A DNA stretch of 64,000 bases from JBGTCD01 sp041749015. GTDB lineage: Bacteria; Bacteroidota; Bacteroidia; Cytophagales; Cyclobacteriaceae. The stretch covers positions 1 to 64,000 of the forward strand of contig JBGTCD010000001.1 of NCBI GenBank assembly GCA_041749015.1, in the 5' to 3' direction. The position numbers were made by a program, and so were the translations under genes. This document shows positions 25,973 through 35,739 of the stretch, piece after piece; positions within the stretch are counted from its first letter, which is position 1, and each line of letters starts with the position of its first letter. The notes below the pieces were generated by a model. The model searched no databases and was not told the origin of the DNA. It saw nothing but the letters and a program-made list of their open reading frames with translations.

Positions 25973-28759
25973 ATGAAGAATATTGCAACTCGTGCCTTCA
26001 ATCCTGCCATACTAACAGTTTTGTTATTCATGAATGTCTCAAAAATAGCAGCCCAGGAAACAGCCCAATTAGACTGGGTTAAGAGATTTGGATCCACCTC
26101 CAACGAAAGGGGAAGAGACATGGTACTGGATGAAGATGGTAACATCTACATCACCGGATTTTATATCGGAACTGTTGATTTTGATCCCGGGCCAGGTGTA
26201 TTTAACCTTACTTCTGAAGGCAGCTCTGACATTTTTGTATTGAAGCTAGACCCTCAAGGCAATTTCATCTGGGCAAAATCAATGGGCGGACCCAATGGAG
26301 ATACAGGATATGGTATCGCTTTGGACAATGACCGCAATGTTTATATAACAGGAGGATTTTCTGGGACTGCTAACTTTGACCCCGGACCGGGGACTTTTAA
26401 TATTATAGGCGCCACTACCGGGCATCACGAAATTTTTGTAGTTAAGTTGAATAATGACGGGGACTTTGTATGGGCTAAAGGAGTTGTAGGGGGTACCTGG
26501 TGGGACAACGGACACAAAATTGAGGTTGATCTTGCTGGAAATGTTCATGTAATAGGTCGGTTTTATTTTCAGGGCGGTCCAAGGGATTTTGATCCCGGGC
26601 CTGATACTTATTTTCTCACTGCAGGACATGAAGATATATTTATACTAAAACTAAATACAGACGGGAATTTTGTGTGGGCCAGAAACTTTGGTACTTCACC
26701 CCATGAAAGTAGGGGTTACTCTATCGCTCTTGATAATGAGGGCAATGTATATGCAACTGGTTATTTCCGTGGTATTGTTGATTTTGATCCCGGGCCGGGG
26801 ACCTTCCATTTAACTTCGGTCGGCAACTGGAATATTTTTTATTTAAAACTTGATGCTAATGGTGATTTTGTTTGGGCTAAGTCTATGGTAAACAGCATCA
26901 CAAACTATCATTCAGTGGGTGATCATGGCAGAAAAATAATTGTCGATAATAATGGCAACTTGTACACAACCGGCAGGTTTAATGGCACTGTAGATTTTGA
27001 CCCTGGGCCAGATGTTTTTAACATGACAGCAAGTGGAGGTGATTTCGATATTTATATCACCAAACTTACTACAGATGGCAACTTTGTTTGGGCCCGTACC
27101 ATGGGAGGCAGTGCTTATGATGAAGGTTATACAATAAAACAGGACAATGCCGGTAATATTTATGTTGCTGGTTTCTTCAGAAATACAGTAGATTTCAATC
27201 CTGGGGCTGAAACTTTTAACATTACTTCCGCCGGCTTAGATGATGGCTTTGTAACAAAATTTGACAGTGATGGCAATTTTATCTGGGCCATTTCAATGGG
27301 TGGTACAAATAATGATCAGGCAATGATTGTTGAAGTGAATGATGCTGGTGAATTATTTGTGCTGGGTTGGTTCATGGGAACAGCAGATGCAGATCCGGGG
27401 CCTTGTACTAATTTCATTGTGAGTGCAGGTCAGCAAGATATTTTTCTTCAAAAATTCAAACAAGCATTGCTAATACCATTGAGCATAAATGATTTTTCAG
27501 AAAATGAAGGATTCGTTGGCTCAACAATCACCATAACAGGTACGGGATTTAGTGAGGTGCCATCAGATAATACAGTAGTCTTTTCTGACAATGTTATTGC
27601 AAATGTTATTTCAAGCTCAGCAAACAGTATATCCGTGATTGTTCCCGAAGGAGCATTCAGCGGGCAAGTCTCGGTTTCAGTAAACTGCATTACTGTCACT
27701 AGCGCAAATAATTTTACTGTAATTCCAAACCCTATCATAACGATCACCGAACAACCCACTCTTTTTGTAATTGTTTGTGAAGGTGAGGAAGTATTATTCA
27801 CAACGATTGCAGAAGGAACCTCAAATATTTCTTACCAATGGCAGAAGTTTGAAGCTGGAAATTTTTCTGATATCTCCGACAATGCTGTTTATACGAACAC
27901 CAACACTTCTACCCTTACCATTAATTCTGCCGGAGGTGATGGTGCCGGATTGTATAGATGTCGGGTGACTGGAGATAATGCAGAGCCGGTTGTATCCTCA
28001 GCATCCGAATTTGAAATTATAATAGTTAACCCGCCTCAGCCTGTTACAGGCCAGGGATCTGCTGCCCCATGTGGAGAAAACACTGTTAATTTGCAGGTCA
28101 CGGGAGCCGTGGGGGATGAATACTATTTATGGTATGAGGTCCCTGATGGGGGCACGCCAATAGATGATGTTTTTGGAAATACCTATACTACTCCGGAACT
28201 TCAGGAAAACAAAACTTATTATGTAGCTATATTTTCTCCCGATGGCTGTGAGTCATCCAGGTTGGCAGTGGAGGCTATCATCCCTTTAGTGCCAGAAACC
28301 GGGATCACCCTTGAAGGCAACAGATTTATGGTTCAATCAGGGGCTGCCTCCTATCAGTGGTATCAAAATGGAGAAATAATTCCCGGGGCCTCGGACCACT
28401 ATCTTGATGTTTTTGAGTATGGTATCTATTTCGTGAGGATTACCTCATCCAATGGCTGCACAGCCGATTCGGATACCATTGAATTTTATGTAACAGGTGA
28501 TGAGCCCTATGGATTTGCCAATTTTCAGGTATATCCCAATCCAGGAAGAGAATATTTGCAGATCACCTGGCCGTCCGTTTCTGCCTCAGTAAAATTGAAA
28601 TTATTTGATTTACAGGGCCGAATAGTCAAGGAAAACATTTTAACCGGAGTGGGTTTTACAGGTCTTTGGAACCTAGATGGATTGCAGTCCGGCGTATATT
28701 ATTTATGGCTTGAGATACCCCAAGCCAAAGTTGTAAAAAGGATAATGATCACGAAATGA
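25973..28759 (+). CDS. T9SS protein with SBBP beta-propeller repeats
   Basis: The protein has 928 residues. A signal peptide (ends KIAAQ) is followed by about seven propeller-type repeats of roughly 60-70 residues, each with GNIY/VY-x-TG, then a VDFDPGPG-like motif, then D-x-GNFVWAK, up to about residue 500. An IPT/TIG domain (GSTITITGTGFSE), an Ig domain (YQWQKFEAG ... YRCRVTGDN), an Ig_7 domain (PCGENTVNL), the shared LEGNRFMV module and a type A T9SS sorting domain follow. The last 70 bases match the end of the gene at 2065. The stop overlaps the start of the lipoprotein gene (ATGA), as in copy 1 of the cassette. It is likely a cell-surface protein; the DxDxN-like turns in the repeats could bind calcium, which is inference. 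Confidence 0.87.
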   Translation: MKNIATRAFNPAILTVLLFMNVSKIAAQETAQLDWVKRFGSTSNERGRDMVLDEDGNIYITGFYIGTVDFDPGPGVFNLTSEGSSDIFVLKLDPQGNFIWAKSMGGPNGDTGYGIALDNDRNVYITGGFSGTANFDPGPGTFNIIGATTGHHEIFVVKLNNDGDFVWAKGVVGGTWWDNGHKIEVDLAGNVHVIGRFYFQGGPRDFDPGPDTYFLTAGHEDIFILKLNTDGNFVWARNFGTSPHESRGYSIALDNEGNVYATGYFRGIVDFDPGPGTFHLTSVGNWNIFYLKLDANGDFVWAKSMVNSITNYHSVGDHGRKIIVDNNGNLYTTGRFNGTVDFDPGPDVFNMTASGGDFDIYITKLTTDGNFVWARTMGGSAYDEGYTIKQDNAGNIYVAGFFRNTVDFNPGAETFNITSAGLDDGFVTKFDSDGNFIWAISMGGTNNDQAMIVEVNDAGELFVLGWFMGTADADPGPCTNFIVSAGQQDIFLQKFKQALLIPLSINDFSENEGFVGSTITITGTGFSEVPSDNTVVFSDNVIANVISSSANSISVIVPEGAFSGQVSVSVNCITVTSANNFTVIPNPIITITEQPTLFVIVCEGEEVLFTTIAEGTSNISYQWQKFEAGNFSDISDNAVYTNTNTSTLTINSAGGDGAGLYRCRVTGDNAEPVVSSASEFEIIIVNPPQPVTGQGSAAPCGENTVNLQVTGAVGDEYYLWYEVPDGGTPIDDVFGNTYTTPELQENKTYYVAIFSPDGCESSRLAVEAIIPLVPETGITLEGNRFMVQSGAASYQWYQNGEIIPGASDHYLDVFEYGIYFVRITSSNGCTADSDTIEFYVTGDEPYGFANFQVYPNPGREYLQITWPSVSASVKLKLFDLQGRIVKENILTGVGFTGLWNLDGLQSGVYYLWLEIPQAKVVKRIMITK

Positions 28760-29169
28760 AACAGACCCTATTGATATTATTAGTACCGGTGCTTTTGCTG
28801 CTGAGCTGCGAGCCAGAGTACTGCCCAGAGAAGAAAGAGCTTCTGGTCAATGAATTTGGCTGGAAGATCGATGAGGTCTTTGTAGATGGTGTCAAGGTGA
28901 CCGATACCGACTTCAGTGCCTACCGCCTGCTGTTGAGTCCAGATAATACCTTTGAGATGACCACGGTGAATGGCTTTCCCGATGAGGGCGACTGGACCTA
29001 CGAGGAGCAGGAAGACTTTCTGGTTTTGTTTCTGGAGTCCTTCAGAGAGGAGCGCTACAGAGTGATTCGGTTTACCCCCAGACGCCTGGAGATGGAGACC
29101 GAGATCGATAGCGATAAGAGCAATGCGGTAGAGTTTTTATATGTACTGGTACCAGTGATAATAGAATAG
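28756..29169 (+). CDS. Small lipoprotein of the duplicated cassette (copy 2)
   Basis: The 137-residue paralogue of the protein at 2062-2475. It has the lipobox LLSC at residues 15-18 and the same acidic mature domain. Substitutions are few and conservative (for example GIKV to GVKV, and LTLSLD to LLLSPD). It overlaps the propeller-protein stop by 4 bases and precedes the barrel gene by 7 bases. That the same pair sits behind two quite different T9SS proteins shows that the pair, rather than the specific substrate, is the conserved unit. Confidence 0.85.
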   Translation: MKQTLLILLVPVLLLLSCEPEYCPEKKELLVNEFGWKIDEVFVDGVKVTDTDFSAYRLLLSPDNTFEMTTVNGFPDEGDWTYEEQEDFLVLFLESFREERYRVIRFTPRRLEMETEIDSDKSNAVEFLYVLVPVIIE

Positions 29170-29176
29170 AAAAGAG

Positions 29177-29797
29177 ATGAGACAAACCATACAGATATTG
29201 ATCATAATGATGGTGAGCAGTCTGGCGAGTGCCCAGATATCGATAGGGCCACGGCTGGGGATGCAGGGCGCCTCACAGAATCTGCCCTCACCGTTTTCGG
29301 TAATGTTCCCCGGTTTCCAGGGTGGTGTATCGACGATGATCTCCCTGGGCGATGACCTGGTGCTGCAGCCTGATATTATGTACAGCCAGCGGGGGTTCAA
29401 GCTGTGTTACTGTGATGACTTCCAGATATTGAGACTGAATTTTGTAGAAGTACCGGTGAGCATGCGCTATATGTTTGGTATGGGCAATATGCGTTTCTTT
29501 GTACAAGGTGGTTTTTATGGGGCCTTTGCCATGGGCGGACAATTTATTGAAGAGTATAACGGAGAGGAGACCAGAGAGGATTATGATTTTGAGGGGACGG
29601 GCACCAACAAGCTGGACCTGGGCCTAGTAGGCGGCGGAGGTGTACAATACCGCACCACTGCGGGTGTGATCGTGCTGGACCTGCGCTGGAATCAGGGGAT
29701 GAGCGATTTGAGCAGTACCTTTATGCCGGAGACGAACCAGACGAAGGTCACCAACCAGTCTTTAGGGATATCCCTGGCCTTTTATTTTGAATTATAA
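29177..29797 (+). CDS. Outer-membrane beta-barrel protein, PorT-like (copy 2)
   Basis: The 206-residue paralogue of the protein at 2483-3103, with the same signal peptide and barrel pattern ending LAFYFEL. Differences gather in a putative surface loop near residues 114-134. It is the last gene of the cassette and is followed by a terminator-like hairpin. Confidence 0.85.
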   Translation: MRQTIQILIIMMVSSLASAQISIGPRLGMQGASQNLPSPFSVMFPGFQGGVSTMISLGDDLVLQPDIMYSQRGFKLCYCDDFQILRLNFVEVPVSMRYMFGMGNMRFFVQGGFYGAFAMGGQFIEEYNGEETREDYDFEGTGTNKLDLGLVGGGGVQYRTTAGVIVLDLRWNQGMSDLSSTFMPETNQTKVTNQSLGISLAFYFEL

Positions 29798-29799
29798 AC

Positions 29800-29833
29800 A
29801 TTCAATTAAATAATTTTTCGATTGAATATTTTT
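29800..29833 (+). terminator. Probable terminator after the second cassette
   Basis: A 7-bp stem (ATTCAAT / ATTGAAT) with a 14-base loop is followed by ATTTTT. The large loop makes it weaker than the others in the window. Confidence 0.45.
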
Positions 29834-29894
29834 CCCAAATATTTCCTTATTTTTATCAGTATTAGAAGTAAAGAAAACTTCTCATTACTACTGA

Positions 29895-31514
29895 ATGAAG
29901 AAAATAATTTTTGTTCTATTCTGCAGTGTTTATAGTATAAATTATGCTCAGGAGAAGCCTACGATAAATTTGATTGAAATTCTGGAGCAGGCTGTAGCAG
30001 GCGACAAGCCGGTCTTGACCTATTCAGGCTATGATATTATAATTGATCAACCCACCATAAGCAGCCGTTATGGGAAAATATTAAATAAAAACTGGATTGA
30101 GGATGCCTTAAAAAGCAATGAAAAAGCCTCGTTTGACGAAGAGGGACTTCTTATAATTCCATCTTCCATAAGGCTCTATGAATGCACCTTTAAAAATATT
30201 GATGGGTTTGATCGATTAAATCTATCGAATATCCGCTTTAATAAGCCATTAATAATTCAATCTACGGATGCCTTACCTTACTTTTCTTTAGAATTTTGGA
30301 ATAGCAAATTTGATTCATATTTCATTTATAGAAACGAAATTGATATCCAAATTGAAGGGTGCGAATTTTATGCTCCAGTATGGATAAGGACCTACCATTC
30401 AGACGCCACTATTGATATTCATGAATCTGCTTTTTACTCCTTCCCTAAATTTTCATTTGATATCACCAAGGCAGATAGTTTACCAGTGTATGATAGTTTT
30501 AATTCGTTGATTCAAGTAGGAGACACCCTGTGGCCGGAAGCATTGGAGATTTCTATGAAAGACGGTTACCTTAGCATCACTGACAATGAATTTAATTTAA
30601 AAGAACCTCTGCACCGCGGGGTTACTGTGAATGGAACCATCGAAAAACTGGAAATTCTTGATAATTCGTTTAATAGTTGGCTTAAATTGGCCTGCTTTGT
30701 TGAAAAGCGATTAGAACTTTCTGGAAATACATTCAATAGCTATATCGACCTAACCGAATGTAGTTTACCTGAACTGGCAACAAATAATAAAATTCATTGG
30801 CCTTCCATTGATTCCTTGCGACTGAGTAAAATTTTTGATGTACCAACTCAAAACACATCTTACTACTGGGCAATGAATGGAGAATTTTTTCACAATTTTC
30901 CATTCATCGTCTATCAAGGAGCCTATTATAATTCAGCTGTTAAAGACATACACTATGATTTAATAGGTGTCTATAGAAGGTTGAATATTATATTCAGGGA
31001 GCAAGGGAATGAGGAATACGCAAACGCTTCATATACGAACCTTAAAGACATCGAAACCACAAGATTTAAAGGCCGGTATAAGGAGGAAGGCGGGTTCACT
31101 AACTGGGTCAGATGGCGCCTTAATCAGCTGCTTAAGCAATACACAGTTTATGGTACCGATCCTGCGGATGCCATTGTTGGCTCTGTTTATATCATCTTTT
31201 TCTTTGGGGTATTTTATTTCTTTTTCCCTTCCGAATGGGATTCAAAAAGCAAAAAGATTCTTTTGAAAGATTTCAAACTTTTTGTTCAAAAGAATGAGCA
31301 CGGGTATGTAAAGCCATTTTTTAACCTTATCAGTGGCTTTCTGCTAAGTCTGGTCAATGCATTAACCTTAAGCCTAAACGCTTTTATTACATTGGGCTTT
31401 GGCAACATACCTACTCAAGGGCTCCCCCGCTACGTTTGCGTCCTTCAGGGGCTGATTGGGTGGTTTCTACTGAGCATCTTTACTGTGTCCCTTATCAACC
31501 AAATCTTAAATTAG
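29895..31514 (+). CDS. Secreted-domain protein with C-terminal K+-channel-like pore
   Basis: The protein has 539 residues. A signal peptide (SVYSINYAQ) leads into about 330 residues of irregular strands (SRYGKILNKNWIEDAL, IDIQIEGCEF, LEILDNSFN, LELSGNTFN) that resemble a beta-helix or pentapeptide-like solenoid. The C-terminus has a first membrane helix near 423-442 (IVGSVYIIFFFGVFYFFF), a hydrophobic re-entrant segment ending in TLGFGN (residues 499-504), and a second helix near 513-535. TxGFG before an acidic or polar residue is the K+-selectivity-filter pattern of two-helix ion channels (Ion_trans_2). An extracytoplasmic sensor fused to a channel pore is the simplest reading. Asn replaces the usual Asp after the filter. 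AT-rich compared with its neighbours. Confidence 0.7.
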   Translation: MKKIIFVLFCSVYSINYAQEKPTINLIEILEQAVAGDKPVLTYSGYDIIIDQPTISSRYGKILNKNWIEDALKSNEKASFDEEGLLIIPSSIRLYECTFKNIDGFDRLNLSNIRFNKPLIIQSTDALPYFSLEFWNSKFDSYFIYRNEIDIQIEGCEFYAPVWIRTYHSDATIDIHESAFYSFPKFSFDITKADSLPVYDSFNSLIQVGDTLWPEALEISMKDGYLSITDNEFNLKEPLHRGVTVNGTIEKLEILDNSFNSWLKLACFVEKRLELSGNTFNSYIDLTECSLPELATNNKIHWPSIDSLRLSKIFDVPTQNTSYYWAMNGEFFHNFPFIVYQGAYYNSAVKDIHYDLIGVYRRLNIIFREQGNEEYANASYTNLKDIETTRFKGRYKEEGGFTNWVRWRLNQLLKQYTVYGTDPADAIVGSVYIIFFFGVFYFFFPSEWDSKSKKILLKDFKLFVQKNEHGYVKPFFNLISGFLLSLVNALTLSLNAFITLGFGNIPTQGLPRYVCVLQGLIGWFLLSIFTVSLINQILN

Positions 31515-31566
31515 ATGGCATGTGTTGCAGTAAACCCATATTCTGCTAAAGTCAGGATTTAATTAT

Positions 31567-32724
31567 TTAAGGAGTCCAGCTCATTGGGTATTTAGGATCC
31601 ACATATTCCAGGGCATCCTGGGTGAGAAATAATGGCCTGAAAGTATCGACCATCACAGCTAGCTCTTCGGTGGCTTTGGCTCCCAGGCTTTTTTCCACGG
31701 TTCCCGGATGTGGTCCGTGAGGAAGCCCACCGGGATGGAGGGTGAAGGAGCCTCTTTCGATGCCCTTTCTGCTCATAAAGTTGCCTTCCGAATAATATAA
31801 TACCTCATCCGAGTCGATATTGCTATGGTTATAGGGCACGGGTATGGCGTCAGGGTGATAATCAAAAAGCCTAGGAACAAAAGAGCAGATCACAAAATTA
31901 TGGGCCTGGAAGGTCTGGTGCACCGGGGGTGGCTGATGAATCCTTCCCGTAATGGGCTCAAAGTCATGAATACTGAAAGCATAAGGCCATAGATACCCAT
32001 CCCATCCAGCGAGGTCAAAAGGGCTGTGAGGGTAATGGTAATGGTGTAATACTCCGTGCTTTTTGATTTTCACAAGGTAATCCCCTTTATCCTCTTCAGT
32101 CACGAGTTCTTCCGGTGGCCGGATGTCCCGCTCACAATAAGGTGAATGCTCCTCCAACTGACCCAGTTCATTGCGGTACCGCTTCACTGTCTCTACGGGC
32201 GAAAAAGACTCGATCACCAAAATTTTTAATGGCCCTGCTTCAAATTCCAACCGGTAGATGGTGGTCCTGGGAATGACCACATAGTCGCCCTGCTTGATGC
32301 GGGTCTTGCCAAATTGACTGGTGATCCACCCATTACCATCATGGATATAAAGCACTTCATCGGCCTCGGCATTTTTATAATAATAATCCATAGACCGCTT
32401 TTTGGGAATGCACAAACCGAGGGCTACATCCTGATTTTTAAGCAGGATTTTGCGGCCCTTCAAAAAATCCTCGCCGGTCTCCTTGATATTGCTGGTATTG
32501 AGATGGGTTTGTTTCAGACCATAGTCAGGTGCCAAGGGACTATCAAATGGCTCGGTGCCCCCAACCTCATTGATTTGCGTAGGAGGATTAATGTGATACA
32601 GGTTGGAGTAGATGCCTGAAAAACCTTTTGAGCTGACAAGCTCTTCCTTATACAGGGAGCCATCCGGCTGTCTGAACTGGGTATGCCTTTTGGGTGGTAT
32701 TTTGCCGAGTTTATGGTAGTACAT
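31567..32724 (-). CDS. hmgA: Homogentisate 1,2-dioxygenase
   Basis: The protein has 385 residues and belongs to the shorter bacterial homogentisate dioxygenase family (opening YYHKLGKIPPKRHTQFR). It opens the ring of homogentisate in tyrosine and phenylalanine breakdown, using Fe(II) and oxygen. The C-terminal cupin carries the iron-binding region HQTFQAHNFVICSFVPR with downstream DYHPDAIPVPYNHSN and GLPHGPHPG. The substrate-side segment SPFDLAGWDGYLWPY is typical. No other gene of the pathway lies near it; it sits 3 bases after the S41 protease stop on the same strand, which may be chance packing or a shared transcript. Confidence 0.93.
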   Translation of the reverse strand: MYYHKLGKIPPKRHTQFRQPDGSLYKEELVSSKGFSGIYSNLYHINPPTQINEVGGTEPFDSPLAPDYGLKQTHLNTSNIKETGEDFLKGRKILLKNQDVALGLCIPKKRSMDYYYKNAEADEVLYIHDGNGWITSQFGKTRIKQGDYVVIPRTTIYRLEFEAGPLKILVIESFSPVETVKRYRNELGQLEEHSPYCERDIRPPEELVTEEDKGDYLVKIKKHGVLHHYHYPHSPFDLAGWDGYLWPYAFSIHDFEPITGRIHQPPPVHQTFQAHNFVICSFVPRLFDYHPDAIPVPYNHSNIDSDEVLYYSEGNFMSRKGIERGSFTLHPGGLPHGPHPGTVEKSLGAKATEELAVMVDTFRPLFLTQDALEYVDPKYPMSWTP

Positions 32725-32727
32725 GCC

Positions 32728-34359
32728 TTAATTCATGAGCACCTGAGCACTTTCTTCTTGTTTGATAATTTGAATGCTGTGCTCCAGTATCTCGTTGGTT
32801 TTATTGAAAATAGGAAAAAATCCCTGATTATTCCAAACCCTTCTGGCTATTTGCGCCTTTAGATGAGTCTTGAACAACTCTTTGTGTTTTTCTACCTCTC
32901 GCCATCTGGGCCGAACATTATTGACCGAACCATTTTCTACCAAAGCGGCAATCATCGGGTCAGTCACCTGGAAGTCCTGGAAAAATGTGTCATATCCCAT
33001 TGCCTTGAGCCTGGACTCGTTTTGACGTGCATAGGTGAATGAGTATTCCTGTATGGCATTGGCATAGAAAAGCTGGTTGAGGTAGGGTGAAGCCACGGTA
33101 GTATCTAAAGGCACAAAATAATCGGGCATGATGCCTCCACCGCCATAAACCACACGACCGTTCATGGTATTATAGTTTAAAGAATCGTTGAATTTGATGC
33201 TATCAGAATGGAAAAACTCACCATGATTGAATCGTTCGGTCAGGTCTTTTTGATACTCACCATTAGATTCGTATGGCTTTTGAATCGAACGGCCACTAGG
33301 GGTGTAATACCTGGAAATGGTCAGTCTTAATTCTGATCCGTCATTGAGTTCAATAGGGGCTTGCACCAATCCTTTTCCAAAAGTCCTTCGGCCAACGATC
33401 AGTGCCCTGTCGTTGTCCTGCAAGGCACCAGCCACGATTTCTGAGGCTGAGGCACTGCCTTCATTGACCAGTACTACTAATGCCCCCTCTTCAAAAATCC
33501 CGGTTCTTCTGGCGTTGATCTCAGTGTTATACCGGCTGTCCTTACCCTGGGTATACACGATTTTGGCATTACCTTTTAAGAACTCATCCGCAATAAGTGT
33601 AGCCTGATTCATCAGCCCGCCCGGGTTGCCCTGGAGGTCTAGAATGAGCTTGGTCATGCCTTTTTCCTTAAGGCCTTTAAGACCTTCCAGAAATTCATCA
33701 TAGGTGGTGGCAGAAAACCGGCTGACCTTAATATAGCCTATCTCTTTATCAATCATGTAGGATACATCCACAGAATATTGGGGAATCTTATCTCTTGCCA
33801 ATGTGAATTTAATGGGATTGCGGGATTGCCGCCTAAGTACGGTTATTTCCACTTCGGTACCTTTTGGTCCCTTAAGGTGGTCTTGTACATCTCTATTGGT
33901 AAATCCAACCCCTGCCACAGCCTTGCCATCCACCGAGATAATCCGGTCTCCTGAAAGCAAACCAGCCTTTTCTGCAGGACCACCGCTCAGGGGCGCTACC
34001 ACTACGATGGTATCTTTAAAAATGTTAAACTCAATCCCAATGCCATCATAGTTGCCTTTAAGGTCTTCATTGGCCCTTACCCTATCCTTGACCGAAAGGT
34101 AGGAGGAATGCGGATCTAGTTTGCCCAACATACTGTGAATGGCCTGTTCTACCAAAGGCCCCAACTCTACCTCATCAACATAATTGCGGTCGATATAGGT
34201 GAGCACTTCCCTGAATTTCATCACGTTTCCCGAAACTTCTTTTTCAGGTGTGGCAGGGTTAGAAAAAGAAATGCCTATAAAAATACCTCCGATCAATCCT
34301 AAGGACAGGATCAATGGCAGGCGTATCTGATTTTTGGTATTTTGTATCTTCCCCTCCAT
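32728..34359 (-). CDS. C-terminal processing peptidase, S41 family
   Basis: The protein has 543 residues with an N-terminal membrane anchor or signal (LPLILSLGLIGGIFIGISF). A PDZ domain near residues 85-175 (GIGIEFNIFKDTIVV, GPAEKAGLLSGDRI) precedes the S41 serine protease core with the catalytic Ser in NEGSASASE and the Lys in TFGKGLVQ. Such periplasmic proteases trim or degrade proteins by their C-termini. The tail after residue 430 is the extended form common in Bacteroidota. It is followed by hmgA and divergent from the di-iron repair gene. Confidence 0.93.
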   Translation of the reverse strand: MEGKIQNTKNQIRLPLILSLGLIGGIFIGISFSNPATPEKEVSGNVMKFREVLTYIDRNYVDEVELGPLVEQAIHSMLGKLDPHSSYLSVKDRVRANEDLKGNYDGIGIEFNIFKDTIVVVAPLSGGPAEKAGLLSGDRIISVDGKAVAGVGFTNRDVQDHLKGPKGTEVEITVLRRQSRNPIKFTLARDKIPQYSVDVSYMIDKEIGYIKVSRFSATTYDEFLEGLKGLKEKGMTKLILDLQGNPGGLMNQATLIADEFLKGNAKIVYTQGKDSRYNTEINARRTGIFEEGALVVLVNEGSASASEIVAGALQDNDRALIVGRRTFGKGLVQAPIELNDGSELRLTISRYYTPSGRSIQKPYESNGEYQKDLTERFNHGEFFHSDSIKFNDSLNYNTMNGRVVYGGGGIMPDYFVPLDTTVASPYLNQLFYANAIQEYSFTYARQNESRLKAMGYDTFFQDFQVTDPMIAALVENGSVNNVRPRWREVEKHKELFKTHLKAQIARRVWNNQGFFPIFNKTNEILEHSIQIIKQEESAQVLMN

Positions 34360-34517
34360 TCAAGTTTATTTTTTCTTAAAGTTAGAAAGAATTGTTGTCC
34401 CCAACTAAACGTTTTAACCAAAACTATGGTTAAAAAAATATCACCATTTAGCCAAAATAAAGACAGTTTTAGTTGATCTTAATTATTTGGTTTTGTTTAT
34501 CTTTACAAGATAAAATA

Positions 34518-35273
34518 ATGAAGAAAGTGTTAACAGACAAAAAAATTGATGAAATAGTTAGCGATAACTACGTACATGCATCAGTGCTTTATCACTTTGG
34601 AATCAGGTTTTACGACTACCCAGAAGATACCTTAAAGCAGGTTTGTAAAAAAAAGGGACTAGATGTCAAGGTGGTGATTGAGAACCTTGAATCTGCCGCT
34701 CAGATGGGGCAGCAGGGCAATTCACAATTTATGAATTATCCTGTGGACCTCCTGATCGAATACCTAAAGCATTCTCATTATTTATTCATCAAGCAGAAAC
34801 TCCCCTACATTGCTAATCTTATTGAGCAATTCCGGGCGGCACATCCTGATTTCGATCATATTGAAGAAGACCTCAAATTTGTATTCCCCTTATTTGTAGA
34901 AGACTTTATCCATCATATTTACGAAGAGGAAGACACACTTTTCACTTATATTCTTCAGTTGGAAAAGGTGCAAAAAGGAAAAATTCCTGCTGAAAAGATT
35001 TATTTTGAGATGGAGCAACACTCGGTTACCGATTATGCCGTAGCCCATGATGCTCACGATGACGAAATGGCCGGCATTCGCAAGATCACTGCCAATTATA
35101 AATTGAGCCCAGAGGCACCGCTCCATATAAAAGTACTCTATTCGGAATTACAGTCTTTTGAAAGCAATCTTAAAGTGCATGCCCAGATAGAAAACCAGAT
35201 TCTTTTTCCCAAAGCCATCATGATTGAGCGCGAAGTGCGTAACAAGCTTAAGGAACAATCGAAACTAAATTAA
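34518..35273 (+). CDS. Di-iron iron-sulfur cluster repair protein (RIC/ScdA/YtfE family)
   Basis: The ATG at 34518 gives MKKVLTDKKIDEIV; an upstream TTG at 34473 is unlikely. The protein then has 251 residues. The N-terminal 60 residues are the ScdA_N/DUF542-like helical domain, though the cysteine pair is not obvious. The rest is a hemerythrin-like four-helix bundle with the ligand pattern H (HSHYLF), H/E (HHIYEEEDTLF), H (AHDAHDDE) and H/E (VHAQIENQILFPK). Proteins of this type repair Fe-S centres damaged by NO or oxidants. The gene ends 1 base before ruvX. Confidence 0.88.
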   Translation: MKKVLTDKKIDEIVSDNYVHASVLYHFGIRFYDYPEDTLKQVCKKKGLDVKVVIENLESAAQMGQQGNSQFMNYPVDLLIEYLKHSHYLFIKQKLPYIANLIEQFRAAHPDFDHIEEDLKFVFPLFVEDFIHHIYEEEDTLFTYILQLEKVQKGKIPAEKIYFEMEQHSVTDYAVAHDAHDDEMAGIRKITANYKLSPEAPLHIKVLYSELQSFESNLKVHAQIENQILFPKAIMIEREVRNKLKEQSKLN

Positions 35274-35274
35274 G

Positions 35275-35688
35275 GTGGGTAGAATACTTGCCATAGACTA
35301 TGGCAGTAAAAGGGTGGGTATTGCAGTGACCGATCCCCTTCAAATCATTGCTACGCCATTGACCACCCTTCGCGAACCTGAGTTGATCCCTTTCTTGATT
35401 CAATACCGATCCCGGGAGCCTTTGGAGCGCATCGTTGTCGGCATGCCTCTACGCACCGATGGCAGTGATACCCATGCCACGCCTTTGATCAGAGCATTCA
35501 TTAAAAACCTAAATCAAAAAATACCTGATATTCCTGTAGAAACCATCGATGAAGCCTATACCTCTAAAAGGGCCTTCCAGGCCATGGTGGAAGGCGGGAT
35601 GAAAAAGAAGGATAGAAGAAAAAAAGAGAATATAGATCAGGTAAGTGCGGTGCTCATCCTTCAATCCTTTTTGGAACAATCCTCCTGA
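35275..35688 (+). CDS. ruvX: Putative pre-16S rRNA nuclease / Holliday junction resolvase YqgF
   Basis: The protein has 137 residues, the normal size. The start is a GTG directly after the previous stop; the frame gives the conserved opening GRILAIDYGSKRVGIAVTDP. The RNase H-like fold is supported by ERIVVGMPLRTDG, IPVETIDEAYTSKRA and the Asp in the DQVSAVLILQ segment. The family matures the 16S rRNA 5' end and has also been linked to Holliday junctions. It is co-directional with def 50 bases on. Confidence 0.93.
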   Translation: MGRILAIDYGSKRVGIAVTDPLQIIATPLTTLREPELIPFLIQYRSREPLERIVVGMPLRTDGSDTHATPLIRAFIKNLNQKIPDIPVETIDEAYTSKRAFQAMVEGGMKKKDRRKKENIDQVSAVLILQSFLEQSS

Positions 35689-35739
35689 GATAAAAAATTT
35701 GACTAATTTTGTCGAAAATTTAATAAGCAGTTAAGTGAA

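Larger units (their letters stand above)
28687..29797 (+). repeat. Duplicated 1.1-kb cassette, copy 2
   Basis: Partner of 1993-3103 in the same orientation. Most differences are single bases, with a cluster in the barrel gene around 29530-29600. Confidence 0.9.
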
